The notes beneath the pieces are model-generated. The model did no database searches, had not been told where the DNA came from, and saw only the letters and a program-made list of their open reading frames with translations. Below, piece after piece: positions 34,967 through 43,917 of a stretch of 64,000 nt of DNA. Made by a program: the position numbers and the translations under genes. Position 1 is the first letter of the stretch; each line of letters starts with the position of its first letter. Source of the DNA: JACKAQ01 sp965227145 (GTDB lineage: Bacteria; Calditrichota; Calditrichia; RBG-13-44-9; J075). The stretch lies in assembly GCA_965227145.1 (NCBI GenBank), contig OZ245730.1, positions 1,860,001 to 1,924,000 of the forward strand. Direction: 5' to 3'.

Positions 34967-36386
34967 TTGCAATCTCCTCCACCTGGCTCCCGAATGTCAA
35001 CAGCGTTGTTTCTTCGAATGTATTGGCAAAAATCTGCACGCCGATAGGCATGCCGGAATCATCCGTTCCGGCGGGAACAGACATCGCGCAAATGCCTGAC
35101 AAATTTGCTGTAACTGTATAAATATCAGATAGATACATTTGCAACGGATCGTCCGTTTTTTCGCCGATTTTGAACGCGGTTGTCGGCGTTGTGGGGGTGA
35201 GCAACACATCCACTTCGGCAAAGGCTTTGTCGTATTCCGTTTTGATGAGCCGCCGAACCTGCATTCCTTTTTTGTAATAGGCATCGTAATATCCGGAGGA
35301 CAACACGTATGTGCCCAACATAATCCGCCGTTTTACTTCCGTTCCGAAACCCTCGCTGCGGGAGTGAACATACATCGATTCCAGATCCGCAGCTTTCTCT
35401 GACCGGTGACCGTAGCGCACGCCGTCATACCGGGAAAGATTGGACGATGCCTCCGCCGTAGCAATAATGTAATACGTTGCAATCGCATATTCCGTCAACG
35501 GAAGATCAACCGGTTTGGTTTGAAATCCGCGTTTTTTCAATTCATCGATAATTTTGGAGATCCGTTCGCTGATTTGGGGGTCCAGCCCATCCTGAAAAAA
35601 TTGCCCGGGAATGCCGATGGTCAGCGGTGCTTTTCCGGTTGCAGAAATATCCGACAAATAATCGGGAACCGGACGTTCGGCAGATGTCGAATCATTCGGA
35701 TCGGTGCCGGCAATTACTTTCAGCAACATTGCGGCATCTGCAACGCTGCGCCCGAAAGTGCCAATTTGGTCGAGCGATGAGGCATAGGCAACCAGCCCGA
35801 ACCGCGAAACCCTGCCGTAAGTTGGTTTTAACCCGACAACGCCGCAAAATGCTGCCGGTTGGCGAACCGAACCGCCGGTATCGCTGCCCAATGCGAGATC
35901 CGCCATTCCGGTTGCCACTGCAACCGCCGAACCGCCGCTGGAACCGCCGCAAACAAAATCCGGCTTCAGCGGGTGATGCGCCGGCCCAAATGCCGAATTT
36001 TCGGTGGATGAGCCCATCGCAAATTCATCCAGATTGGTTTTCCCGATGATCAATCCATCCGCATCCAATATTTTTTGAACAACCGTTGCGTCATACGGCG
36101 AAACATATTTTTCGAGAATGTTGGACGCGCAAGTTACCGGTTCATCTTTGATACAAAGGTTGTCTTTTAGCGCAATGACCACACCGGCGAGTGCGCCGAG
36201 CGGTTTTCCGGCAGCCCGTTTTTGGTCGATCTCCCGGGCGCGTTGGCGCGCTTTTTCGGCATCAACAAAAATAAAAGCGTTCAAATGTTTGTGGGTTTCA
36301 ATTGATTGAAGATATTTCTCAATTTCATCGCTGAGTAAAAAATCGCCCTGAACAAAGCGGCTGTGTTTTGAAATCGCAGACTCCAA
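34956..36386 (-). CDS. gatA: Aspartyl/glutamyl-tRNA amidotransferase subunit A
   Basis: 476 residues. The start is TTG at 36384-36386 with AGGGAG eight bases upstream; no good ATG is near. The amidase signature is complete: Lys in VVIALKDNLCI, and the Ser-cisSer region CGGSSGGSAVAVATG and LGSDTGGSVRQPA. It releases ammonia from glutamine and channels it to GatB. Its last 11 bases overlap gatB. gatC, the small third subunit, is not found upstream: the 144 bases before this gene hold only a hairpin, so gatC must lie elsewhere. Confidence 0.96.
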   Translation of the reverse strand: MESAISKHSRFVQGDFLLSDEIEKYLQSIETHKHLNAFIFVDAEKARQRAREIDQKRAAGKPLGALAGVVIALKDNLCIKDEPVTCASNILEKYVSPYDATVVQKILDADGLIIGKTNLDEFAMGSSTENSAFGPAHHPLKPDFVCGGSSGGSAVAVATGMADLALGSDTGGSVRQPAAFCGVVGLKPTYGRVSRFGLVAYASSLDQIGTFGRSVADAAMLLKVIAGTDPNDSTSAERPVPDYLSDISATGKAPLTIGIPGQFFQDGLDPQISERISKIIDELKKRGFQTKPVDLPLTEYAIATYYIIATAEASSNLSRYDGVRYGHRSEKAADLESMYVHSRSEGFGTEVKRRIMLGTYVLSSGYYDAYYKKGMQVRRLIKTEYDKAFAEVDVLLTPTTPTTAFKIGEKTDDPLQMYLSDIYTVTANLSGICAMSVPAGTDDSGMPIGVQIFANTFEETTLLTFGSQVEEIANDI

Positions 36387-36445
36387 GATAACTGCTCCCT
36401 ATGTAAACGCATTATTCAAAGCATGAAATAATGTGGTTTCTAAAC

Positions 36446-36477
36446 AAATCGGCCGGCGTTTGATAACCGGCCGATTT
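36446..36477 (-). terminator. GC-rich hairpin after tatA
   Basis: AAATCGGCCGG (36446-36456) pairs perfectly with CCGGCCGATTT (36467-36477), 10-base loop. It separates the tatA end of the purine/lipid block from gatA. The tract that follows on the minus strand is only moderately T-rich. Confidence 0.6.
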
Positions 36478-36530
36478 ATAATAATTGGATTATTGTCGAG
36501 GTTTGTAGATTGGACCTGAATGGAATTCGC

Positions 36531-36782
36531 TCAGGAATTTTCCTGCTGGCGCGATTCCGTGTTCTGAGGTTCTGAAGCTCTCGGCGGCGGCGGGGTTTGC
36601 CGGGGACGATCATCAATTTTATCCAGATCGAATTCGTCCTTTAGACCCTTGGTTGCATGTTTAAATTCCTGAATCGATCGACCCAGCGATTTTGCCAGCT
36701 CCGGCAATCTTTTGGCACCGAAAAGCAACACCACCAACAAAAAGATGACGACTAATTCTCCAGCACCCATGTTGAACGGCAT
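36531..36782 (-). CDS. tatA: Sec-independent protein translocase TatA
   Basis: 83 residues; AAGGAGG before the ATG. One N-terminal membrane helix (residues about 8-24), then the hinge FGAKRLPELAKSLG and an amphipathic helix (SIQEFKHATKGL), followed by an acidic and Pro-rich tail. This is the TatA/TatE pattern; TatB would have a longer second part and a Glu in the helix at a different place. TatA oligomers form the passage for folded proteins across the inner membrane. tatC is not in the window. It is 134 bases from the DUF4321 gene and may have its own promoter. Confidence 0.92.
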   Translation of the reverse strand: MPFNMGAGELVVIFLLVVLLFGAKRLPELAKSLGRSIQEFKHATKGLKDEFDLDKIDDRPRQTPPPPRASEPQNTESRQQENS

Positions 36783-36916
36783 ATTTTGCCTCCTTAATTA
36801 ACGAATGAATTTTCTCCAAAAAACGGTCAAACTTGCTGTTTGACGGTAACCAGTGAACGTTAGAATTTACATTCTGTTCAAGATAAATCATAATTTTTTG
36901 TAGAAAAAGTGCACCT

Positions 36917-37183
36917 TTAGTCCATCCAGCGTAACAGATAAGCGATGATCACGATGCCCAAAACGCCAATAATATTGATGTTCAGTGAAAAACCGAGCGT
37001 AAAACTGACGACATTCAAATTTACGGTTGCCGGTCCAAAACTGAAATCCACCAAATGGCGCAGAAAAAATTGTTTCACCACGCTTTCGGGCAACACCGCA
37101 TTTATGGCATCGCCAACAACGCTACCGATGACACTGCCCATAACCAACAGCAATGCATAATATCCCAGGCCTCTTCTTCGCAT
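36917..37183 (-). CDS. DUF4321 membrane protein
   Basis: 88 residues. Two hydrophobic helices: about residues 8-27 (YYALLLVMGSVIGSVVGDAI) and about 68-86 (NIIGVLGIVIIAYLLRW). Between them is an amphipathic segment with FSFGPATVNLNVVSFTLGFS, the hallmark of the DUF4321 family, which is found in Firmicutes and FCB-group bacteria, often near Maf or purine genes. Function unknown. It starts 12 bases after the purQ stop, so it is co-transcribed with the purine genes. Confidence 0.8.
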   Translation of the reverse strand: MRRRGLGYYALLLVMGSVIGSVVGDAINAVLPESVVKQFFLRHLVDFSFGPATVNLNVVSFTLGFSLNINIIGVLGIVIIAYLLRWMD

Positions 37184-37195
37184 ATCAATTTTCCG

Positions 37196-37873
37196 TTAAG
37201 CTGTTATAGATTCAAAAATGTAGCGTCCGTCCTCGGAGCCCAGAATTTTTTCCATCGCACGTTCCGGGTGGGGCATCATACCCAGCACGTTGCCCTGTTT
37301 GTTGATAACGCCGGCGATATTATCCACCGATCCGTTGGGATTTGCAGTTTCGCTGATCTCGTTTTCGCTATTCACGTAGCGGAAAACGATCTGATTGTTA
37401 TCCTGCAAGGATTTGTGCGTATCGGCATCGGCAAAATAATGACCTTCACCATGTGCAATGGGAATTTTCAACGCGTGGTTTTTGGGAATTTTTTGGGAAA
37501 AACGGGTAGTCTGATTTTCGTTTCGCAGATACACATATTTGCAAACAAAACGCAAACCGCTGTTCCGCAGCAAAGCGCCGGGAAGCAATCCGGTTTCCAC
37601 CAAAATTTGAAACCCGTTGCAAACGCCGATAACCGGTTTGCCAGATTTCGCAAAATCTGAAACGGCGCGCATAATCGGCGAAAATTTGGCGATTGCGCCG
37701 GAGCGCAGATAATCGCCGTATGAAAATCCGCCCGGCAGCGCAACAAAATCATAACCGCTCAGATCGGCCGTTTTATGCCAGACAAACTCAGCCTGATGTC
37801 CCATCAATTGCAGCGCGTGCAGCATGTCGCTATCACAATTGGAGCCGGGAAAAACTATCACAGCGCTTTTCAC
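37196..37873 (-). CDS. purQ: Phosphoribosylformylglycinamidine synthase, glutaminase subunit PurQ
   Basis: 225 residues. Class I glutamine amidotransferase: FPGSNCDSDM at the N-terminus, oxyanion region ALPGGFSYGDYLRSG, nucleophile Cys in IGVCNGFQIL, and the His-x-Glu pair in GMMPHPERAME. It supplies ammonia to PurL for the fourth step of purine synthesis. It follows purS by 2 bases. The large subunit purL is not in the window, so PurQ and PurS must act with a PurL encoded elsewhere. Confidence 0.96.
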   Translation of the reverse strand: MKSAVIVFPGSNCDSDMLHALQLMGHQAEFVWHKTADLSGYDFVALPGGFSYGDYLRSGAIAKFSPIMRAVSDFAKSGKPVIGVCNGFQILVETGLLPGALLRNSGLRFVCKYVYLRNENQTTRFSQKIPKNHALKIPIAHGEGHYFADADTHKSLQDNNQIVFRYVNSENEISETANPNGSVDNIAGVINKQGNVLGMMPHPERAMEKILGSEDGRYIFESITA

Positions 37874-37875
37874 AA

Positions 37876-38124
37876 TTAATCCTCCAGATAAACCAGTTCA
37901 AAATCTTCAATCACCGGATTGGCGAGCAGTTTGCGTCCGGCTTCGCGAGCCATTTCTTCGGCGGCTTCGCGGGATGTGCCGTTCGCAATATTCAGCTCAA
38001 TCCATTTACCGATGCGAACATCTTCTAATTGATCAAAGCCAAGGTGGATCAGCGCGTTGTGAACCGCTTTGCCCTGAGTATCGAGAATGCTGGGCTTCAG
38101 GCGAACTTTAACGGCTATCTTCAT
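37876..38124 (-). CDS. purS: Phosphoribosylformylglycinamidine synthase subunit PurS
   Basis: 82 residues, the normal size. N-terminal KIAVKVRLKPSILDTQGKAV and the middle GFDQLEDVRIGKWIELNI are diagnostic of PurS, the small dimeric subunit that holds PurL and PurQ together. Its start overlaps the pssA stop by 4 bases, and purQ follows 2 bases after its stop: tight translational coupling. Confidence 0.95.
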   Translation of the reverse strand: MKIAVKVRLKPSILDTQGKAVHNALIHLGFDQLEDVRIGKWIELNIANGTSREAAEEMAREAGRKLLANPVIEDFELVYLED

Positions 38125-38882
38125 TTCGATTTATCCTCTGATTCTGTGGGTTGTTGCCCGTTCTTTTTGACCGCTTTGATGGCGGCATTCAAAAGTCCGG
38201 ACAAAATATACATTACCGAAAGCGGGAAAAATAAGCTATGCGGATAAAACACAATTCCGATGACACAAACGACAACCAGAAATATTTTCAACGAATTTGC
38301 AAAACCGTGACCCAATTTGAAATTGGGCATCATTTCGTAACGAATGTTGCTGATCATCAACAATCCGACCATCAAAATCAGCGCGAAAAATACTTTCGAC
38401 CAGCGCAGTTGATTCCACATTTCCAGATTAAACAGCACAAAAGTGCAAATCGTAACCGCAGCAGCCGGAATCGGCAATCCGCTGAAATGATCTTTGTGAA
38501 ATCCTTTTGATTGGACGTTAAATCGCGCCAGCCGGATGGAACCGAAAACCAGCGGTGTAAAGCTGGCCAACAATCCCAACGTGCCCCATTGATAAAAAAA
38601 TGTGTAATACGCGAGCGTCGATGGCGCCAAACCAAAGGAAATGACATCCGCCAGCGAATCGTACTGAACGCCAAAATCGGATGCGCTGTCGGTGAGCCGC
38701 GCCAATTTGCCGTCCAGAACATCGAGCACGGCAGCAGCAATGATCAGCCAAGCGGCTGTCACAAAGCGATTTTCGCCTGCACCGGAGCCATATGCGGTTG
38801 CAGATAAAATTGTGGAATAATAGCCGCAAAACATGTTTGCCATGGTAAAAAAACCTGGCACAATACTGGCATTTACTCGCAA
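38121..38882 (-). CDS. pssA: CDP-diacylglycerol-serine O-phosphatidyltransferase
   Basis: 253 residues. TTG start at 38880-38882 with CAGGAG five bases upstream; the next Met is 13 residues in. The CDP-alcohol phosphotransferase motif is intact: LDGKLARL followed by FGVQYDSLADVISFG, with the Asp residues that bind the metal and CDP. About eight membrane helices follow, with an inner-membrane location. It makes phosphatidylserine from CDP-diacylglycerol and serine. The next step, psd, is encoded 44 bases upstream in the same operon, and purS overlaps its end. Confidence 0.93.
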   Translation of the reverse strand: MRVNASIVPGFFTMANMFCGYYSTILSATAYGSGAGENRFVTAAWLIIAAAVLDVLDGKLARLTDSASDFGVQYDSLADVISFGLAPSTLAYYTFFYQWGTLGLLASFTPLVFGSIRLARFNVQSKGFHKDHFSGLPIPAAAVTICTFVLFNLEMWNQLRWSKVFFALILMVGLLMISNIRYEMMPNFKLGHGFANSLKIFLVVVCVIGIVFYPHSLFFPLSVMYILSGLLNAAIKAVKKNGQQPTESEDKSK

Positions 38883-38926
38883 TTTAACTCCTGGGTTATT
38901 TAACTAAATTCAGATAAAATATGAAT

Positions 38927-39637
38927 TTAAGATACTTCTGTTTTTGGCAGCTCAACAATGGTTTTTGCTTCTGTCTGAAGATCGCCTTCGTTGGGGAATG
39001 TTGCCAAAATGGTTTCGCCGCAGCGCACGTTTTGCCCGGTTTTAACCAGAACTTTGGCGTTGATGGGCAGAAAAATATCTACCCGGCTGCCATAGCGGAT
39101 CAATCCCATTCGTTCGCCGACGTTTTTCCAATCACCTTCGCGCAAATTGCAGATGATCCTTCGGGCAATCAATCCGGCAATTTGTTTGAACAGCACCTGA
39201 TGACCGTACTCATTTTTCACGCCGATAGCTGTTTGCTCATTTTGCGAAGATGCGGCTTCTTTGAACGCCGCCAAAAACTTACCGGTGCGATATGCGAGAT
39301 AATCCACATGCCCGGAAATGGGCATGCGGTTAACATGCACATTGAAAACGGACAGAAAAATGCTGATCTGATGCGTATTTTTTTTGAAATACTCCGTTTC
39401 ATGAACCTTTTGAATTGTGACAATTTTGCCATCTGCGGGTGCGATGACGGCCAGCGGATTTCGGGGCACATTGCGATCCGGATCGCGAAAAAAGTACATA
39501 TTAAACACGGACAAAATGCCCAAAACGATGCTCGTCGTCAATGAAACGGGGTGCGGAAAAAAATACCACACACCCACGCTAACCAGAAAAACAATGATTG
39601 TACCGATAATAATGCCAAGTCCATCTCTGGCGAACAA
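38927..39637 (-). CDS. psd: Phosphatidylserine decarboxylase proenzyme, short type
   Basis: 236 residues, TTG start at 39635-39637 with AAAGGAG seven bases upstream. Two N-terminal membrane helices (about 6-26 and 32-48), then YFFRDPDRNVPRNP and APADGKIV, the conserved HVNRMPISGHV, and the self-cleavage site in IRYGSRVDIFLP, where Ser of the Gly-Ser pair becomes the pyruvoyl group. It converts phosphatidylserine to phosphatidylethanolamine. It lies between purC and pssA. The order psd-pssA completes the PE branch within one operon. Confidence 0.93.
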   Translation of the reverse strand: MFARDGLGIIIGTIIVFLVSVGVWYFFPHPVSLTTSIVLGILSVFNMYFFRDPDRNVPRNPLAVIAPADGKIVTIQKVHETEYFKKNTHQISIFLSVFNVHVNRMPISGHVDYLAYRTGKFLAAFKEAASSQNEQTAIGVKNEYGHQVLFKQIAGLIARRIICNLREGDWKNVGERMGLIRYGSRVDIFLPINAKVLVKTGQNVRCGETILATFPNEGDLQTEAKTIVELPKTEVS

Positions 39638-39666
39638 GGTGTTTCTCCTTTGCTTAAATCCGGCGA

Positions 39667-40353
39667 TCAGGCGCCGCCTAAAATACGTTCTTTAATGGAT
39701 TTATAGGCTTTGAGGTCTTTGTCTTTTCCTTCGGAAAATTTTTCGAAAGAACCGTCTTCCTTCAATCCCCACAAATTAATGGTATCCAATGTCAATTCGT
39801 CGCTTAACAGGATCTGGTTGTTAGCTCTGCCAAATTGCAGCGTAAAATTGATCAGTTTCAATTGTTTACGATCGAAAAAGGATTTCAGCACAGCGTTTAC
39901 TTTTGTGGCAATGCGCATGATGCTGGTCATGTCTTTTCGTTCGCAAATGCCCAGCGCATATGCGTGATACTCGTTGATCATCGGATGTTTTTTGTCGGCA
40001 TCCTTAAAATACAATTCTACGACCGGGAATTCCAGCACTTTTCCTTCATCCAGCCCGAAACGGACAGCGAGGGATTTTGACGCAACATTATATACCGAAA
40101 TGATGATCGGGATATCTTCAATTTTGCGAGCAGTAAAACTTTTGTCATCTGATCTGCGATTGAAGTAAGTGGGAACGTTGTAACTTTCAAGATACTCAAA
40201 AAAATAGGTGTTCACCTCGTTATTCAACAAGGCAATTTCTGATGCATCTTTCTTTTTTCCGCCATCATTAAACGCGACCAACACCTGGTCCGACTGATTG
40301 GTGGCATAAATTTTTTTCCCGCCGTCGTCGACTAACAAATCTTTAATTTCCAC
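39667..40353 (-). CDS. purC: Phosphoribosylaminoimidazole-succinocarboxamide synthase
   Basis: 228 residues. GTG start at 40351-40353 with CGGAGGAA upstream. SAICAR synthetase: GKKIYATNQSDQVLVAFND at the N-terminus is the ATP-binding turn, VPTYF and VYNVASKSLAVRFGLDEG the middle motifs, and LSDELTLDTINLW the signature Asp region. Length is normal. It acts just before PurB, whose gene is 14 bases upstream, so the gene order follows the substrate path in reverse. Confidence 0.95.
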   Translation of the reverse strand: MEIKDLLVDDGGKKIYATNQSDQVLVAFNDGGKKKDASEIALLNNEVNTYFFEYLESYNVPTYFNRRSDDKSFTARKIEDIPIIISVYNVASKSLAVRFGLDEGKVLEFPVVELYFKDADKKHPMINEYHAYALGICERKDMTSIMRIATKVNAVLKSFFDRKQLKLINFTLQFGRANNQILLSDELTLDTINLWGLKEDGSFEKFSEGKDKDLKAYKSIKERILGGA

Positions 40354-40367
40354 AATAATTCCTCCGG

Positions 40368-41666
40368 TTATTCAATCAACCCCAGCCTTTTAAAAGGCAC
40401 GTCGATATTTTTTAAACGATTTTCAAGGTTGCAAATTGATTTTAGTTCGTTTTTAGTTAGGTATTTGAGAATTTCATCGTCTTTTAATAATTCATCCAGC
40501 AAAGTGGTGTTGTTGTGATATAAATTCAGCGCGTTGCGTTGCACCATCCGGTAAGCTGCCTCGCGGGTGATGCCTTTGTCCACCAGTGCCAGCAAAATGG
40601 ATTGCGAAAAAACCAATCCGCGTCCGGCATCCAGATTGCGTTGCATATTATCCGCATTTACGACCATCCCATCCAGCAGATGACGGGTTTTTTCGAGCAT
40701 GTAATATAACGTAATTGTGGAATCGGGCAAAATTACCCGCTCCACCGATGAATGAGAAATATCGCGTTCGTGCCAGAGCGCCACATTTTCCAGCGCAGCC
40801 ACCAGATTTCCGCGAATGAGTCGCGCCATTCCGCAAATGCGTTCGGAAATAATCGGGTTCTTTTTATGCGGCATCGCCGATGAGCCTTTTTGTTTTGAGC
40901 CGAACGGCTCTTCCACTTCGAGCACTTCGGTGCGTTGCAGGTGGCGAATTTCCAGCGCAATTTTTTCCAGCGTTGCGGCTACAACGGAAAGCGCGGCAAC
41001 ATATTCCGCATGGCGGTCGCGTTGCAGCACCTGCGTAGATATTTCCGCCGGTGCCAATCCCAATTTTTCACAAACGTATTCTTCCACAAACGGATCCATA
41101 TGGGCGAATGTGCCAACCGCCCCGGAAATTTTCCCGACCGAAATCGTGCGGATTGCGCTGAGCATCCGTTCCCGATTGCGCAGCATCTCGCCGTACCACA
41201 CTGCCAGTTTAAATCCGTAAGTTAACGGCTCTGCATGCACGCCGTGTGAGCGCCCGACCATCACTGTGTTTTTGTAGCGAACAGCTTGTTTTTTCAGGAC
41301 TTCCAGCACTGCGTCCAATTTATTGAGAATCAGCTCGCCGGCCTGTTTCATCTGGATCGAGAGCGCCGTGTCCAGCACATCGGACGAGGTCATGCCGTAA
41401 TGCACAAACCGGGATGATTCGCCAACATATTCCGAAACATTGGTCAGAAATGCAATCACATCGTGATGAATTTCCGCCTCAATTTCCAGAATTCGCTGAA
41501 AGTTGAAATTGGCTTTTTCGCGAATTTCGGTGACGGCAGACTCGGGAATCCGCCCCAATTTGGCTTGCGCTTCGCATGCGGCAATCTCGATATCCAGCCA
41601 GATGCGAAAGCGGTTTTCATCTTCCCAAATTTGCCCGATCTCCGGGAGTGTATAACGATCAATCAT
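40368..41666 (-). CDS. purB: Adenylosuccinate lyase
   Basis: 432 residues. Fumarase/aspartase superfamily: the signature GSSAMPHKKNPI sits about residue 260-271, with catalytic His residues expected in GMTSSDVLDTA and GRSHGVHAEP. It cleaves SAICAR and adenylosuccinate, two steps of purine synthesis. The start codon overlaps the stop of the HtrA-like gene (ATGA overlap), so translation is coupled. The length and sequence are like the 430-residue Bacillus type. Confidence 0.96.
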   Translation of the reverse strand: MIDRYTLPEIGQIWEDENRFRIWLDIEIAACEAQAKLGRIPESAVTEIREKANFNFQRILEIEAEIHHDVIAFLTNVSEYVGESSRFVHYGMTSSDVLDTALSIQMKQAGELILNKLDAVLEVLKKQAVRYKNTVMVGRSHGVHAEPLTYGFKLAVWYGEMLRNRERMLSAIRTISVGKISGAVGTFAHMDPFVEEYVCEKLGLAPAEISTQVLQRDRHAEYVAALSVVAATLEKIALEIRHLQRTEVLEVEEPFGSKQKGSSAMPHKKNPIISERICGMARLIRGNLVAALENVALWHERDISHSSVERVILPDSTITLYYMLEKTRHLLDGMVVNADNMQRNLDAGRGLVFSQSILLALVDKGITREAAYRMVQRNALNLYHNNTTLLDELLKDDEILKYLTKNELKSICNLENRLKNIDVPFKRLGLIE

Positions 41667-42916
41667 CGCATTCTCGGGTTTTGTTCAAGTTTTACAGTAA
41701 TGTTTTTTTCATTGCCATCGCGGTTAACGGTGAATTGCAGCTCAGTGCCAACCTTCAGATCCGTATTGCGCAACTTTTGGATGAAATCTTCCCGGCTGGT
41801 AACGCTTTGCCCGTTCAATCCGGTGATCACATCGTATTCCGCCAATCCACCGCGATCCGCCGGACTGGATTTTTCCATCGCAGTAATGATTGCGCCGTAA
41901 TTGATGGAAAGGTTGAGCGCACGAATAATCCGCTGATTGAGGCTGACCACCTGATCAATGCCCAACCAGATATTCCGGTCAACCCCGCCGTTTTCACGAA
42001 TTTCTGAAACTATATTTTGAATCCGGTCGATCGGAATGGCAAAACCGATACCGATGGAGCCCGATTCATGTTGATTGCCGGTATAGATAAATGTATTCAT
42101 TCCAATAGCTTGCCCCAACGCATTAACCAGCGGACCACCGCTGTTGCCGTGGTTGATTGCCGCATCTGTTTGTATCATATCCAGATAAAGCGCACCTTCG
42201 CCGGTTCTGCCCCAGTCGCGATCCACCGCGCTGATGACGCCGACTGTCACAGTCGGCTGGTCGTTTAACGCCACAAGTCCGAACGGATTGCCGAAAGCAA
42301 TCACCCATTCGCCGACCATTAAATCATCCGATTTGCCAAACGGGATAAACGGAAAACCGTCACCATCCACTTTCAACAGGGCGATATCCGTTGCGCGATC
42401 CGAACCGACCAGTTTTGCATTAAGGTGCTGGCCGTCTGTTGTGGTAATCAAAATTTCCCTGGCATTGTTTACAACGTGTTCGTTGGTGACAATAAAACCA
42501 TCCGCAGAAATAAAAAAACCGGAGCCCAGCGATTCAACTTCTCTTTCGCTCATCCGGTTGCGGTAAAATTCCGGAAAAAACAGGCTCAATGGCTCGCGGC
42601 GTTGAAACCGCTGCACTTGTTTAACATTGATGCCCACAACCGCAGGACTGACGGTTGCAACCGCACGGGTGATGGCATTTTGGCGGGACAAATACAAATT
42701 TTCTGTGGAAATTGAGATCGGTTGGGGTTCGGTAACGGTGGCTGCAGGCGAAGCACTTGTATCTTGTTCAGATTCCTGTTTAACACTCTGGCAACTCAGC
42801 GACGGGATGATTAGCATGCAAAACAAAAAGCTGATCCACAGTTGCGAAAAACGGAACCTGCCGGAATTTTTTTTCCGGATTTCCCGTTTCATGGTTGAAT
42901 GTTCATCCAGAAACAT
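41663..42916 (-). CDS. HtrA/DegP-like serine protease with one PDZ domain
   Basis: 417 residues from ATG 42914-42916, supported by AGGA eight bases upstream; 42892 is an alternative start. A hydrophobic signal ends at IIPSLSC, so it may be a lipoprotein with a non-canonical lipobox. The trypsin-like catalytic triad is complete: His in VTNEHVV, Asp in ATDIALLKVD, Ser in NHGNSGGPLVN. One C-terminal PDZ domain follows, about residues 315-405 (SSPADRGGLAEYDVITGLNG), like DegS. It would act in the cell envelope in protein quality control or stress signalling. Its end overlaps purB by 4 bases. Confidence 0.92.
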   Translation of the reverse strand: MFLDEHSTMKREIRKKNSGRFRFSQLWISFLFCMLIIPSLSCQSVKQESEQDTSASPAATVTEPQPISISTENLYLSRQNAITRAVATVSPAVVGINVKQVQRFQRREPLSLFFPEFYRNRMSEREVESLGSGFFISADGFIVTNEHVVNNAREILITTTDGQHLNAKLVGSDRATDIALLKVDGDGFPFIPFGKSDDLMVGEWVIAFGNPFGLVALNDQPTVTVGVISAVDRDWGRTGEGALYLDMIQTDAAINHGNSGGPLVNALGQAIGMNTFIYTGNQHESGSIGIGFAIPIDRIQNIVSEIRENGGVDRNIWLGIDQVVSLNQRIIRALNLSINYGAIITAMEKSSPADRGGLAEYDVITGLNGQSVTSREDFIQKLRNTDLKVGTELQFTVNRDGNEKNITVKLEQNPRMR

Positions 42917-42968
42917 TTGCCGTTTCCTGAGCAAAATAATCATTTGTTGATTTGTATTTATCATCTTG

Positions 42969-43700
42969 TTAATAAACAACTTCCTCAAGAACCAACCCTT
43001 TTGCCGGTGCCGCCGGACCAGCGGTTGTCCGGTCGCAGGATTGAAATATTTCCTGAAAATCGGCAACGCTGAAACGCCCTTTGGCTACATCGACCATCGT
43101 ACCGACCAGCGTTCGCACCATGCCGTGCAAAAAGCGATTGGCTGTTACGCGATAAATCCAAAACCCGTTTTCCTGCCGCCAAAATGATTCAGAAATGATG
43201 CAGCGTTTGTGTTCCGTATCGGTTTCCACCCGGCAGAATGCGCCAAAATCGTGATCGCCGGTCAGCATTGCGGCAAGTTCCGCAAAAACCTTCGTATTCA
43301 TCGGTTGAAACACTTGCCAGCAATAATTGCGGTGCAGCGCGGATATTTCTGTCATCAAAAAATATTGATACACTCTCGCGGTTGCATCAAAACGGGCGTT
43401 GAATGTTGCGCTGACAATTTCTGCGGATTTCACAACCACATCATCCGGCAAATGCGCGTTCAATCCCATTTTTATGTTGTATTCCGGTAACTCCCGGGTC
43501 AGTGGAAAATTAACCACTTGTCCCCGCGCATGAACACCAGTGTCGGTTCTGCCGGCTGCCGTAACCCGCACAGTTTCGCCGGTTAGTTTGTGGATTGCTT
43601 TTTCCAGCACATCCTGAACCGTAGGCATTGCAACCTGGTATTGCCAGCCGAAATAAGCTGTTCCGTCGTATTCAACAATCAGTTTAATGTTGCGCGTCAT
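42969..43700 (-). CDS. truA: tRNA pseudouridine synthase A
   Basis: 243 residues. Converts uridines 38-40 of the tRNA anticodon arm to pseudouridine. The catalytic Asp is in AAGRTDTGVHARGQV (about residue 52). Other family marks are VEYDGTAYFGWQYQ at the N-terminus and FWRQENGFWIYRVTANRFLH near the end, with RFLHGMVRTLVGTM as the C-terminal motif. Normal length. First gene of the block that continues with the protease and purB; a terminator lies upstream of it. Confidence 0.95.
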   Translation of the reverse strand: MTRNIKLIVEYDGTAYFGWQYQVAMPTVQDVLEKAIHKLTGETVRVTAAGRTDTGVHARGQVVNFPLTRELPEYNIKMGLNAHLPDDVVVKSAEIVSATFNARFDATARVYQYFLMTEISALHRNYCWQVFQPMNTKVFAELAAMLTGDHDFGAFCRVETDTEHKRCIISESFWRQENGFWIYRVTANRFLHGMVRTLVGTMVDVAKGRFSVADFQEIFQSCDRTTAGPAAPAKGLVLEEVVY

Positions 43701-43732
43701 TCAATTTCACACCGGATCATACTGCAATTCTT

Positions 43733-43769
43733 AAAAAAAAATAACCCTGTCACCGGATGAATGGCAGGG
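43733..43769 (-). terminator. Intrinsic terminator after the CorC-like gene
   Basis: On the minus strand CCCTGCC pairs with GACAGGG (43769-43763 and 43751-43745, one G-U pair) and is followed by TTATTTTTTTTT. It separates the CorC/M16 group from truA. Confidence 0.8.
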
Positions 43770-43917
43770 GATCATGAATTTATTATCGATTTCTGCTGCA
43801 ATTGAAATTGTGTTCTCATCTGTTGCAGCCACTGTATTTGTTCGCAGTTATGAACCATTGTTAAAAATCCCATAAGCCCATAAATATAAGCCATTTCTAT
43901 GAAAAAGTAAAGTCGTT

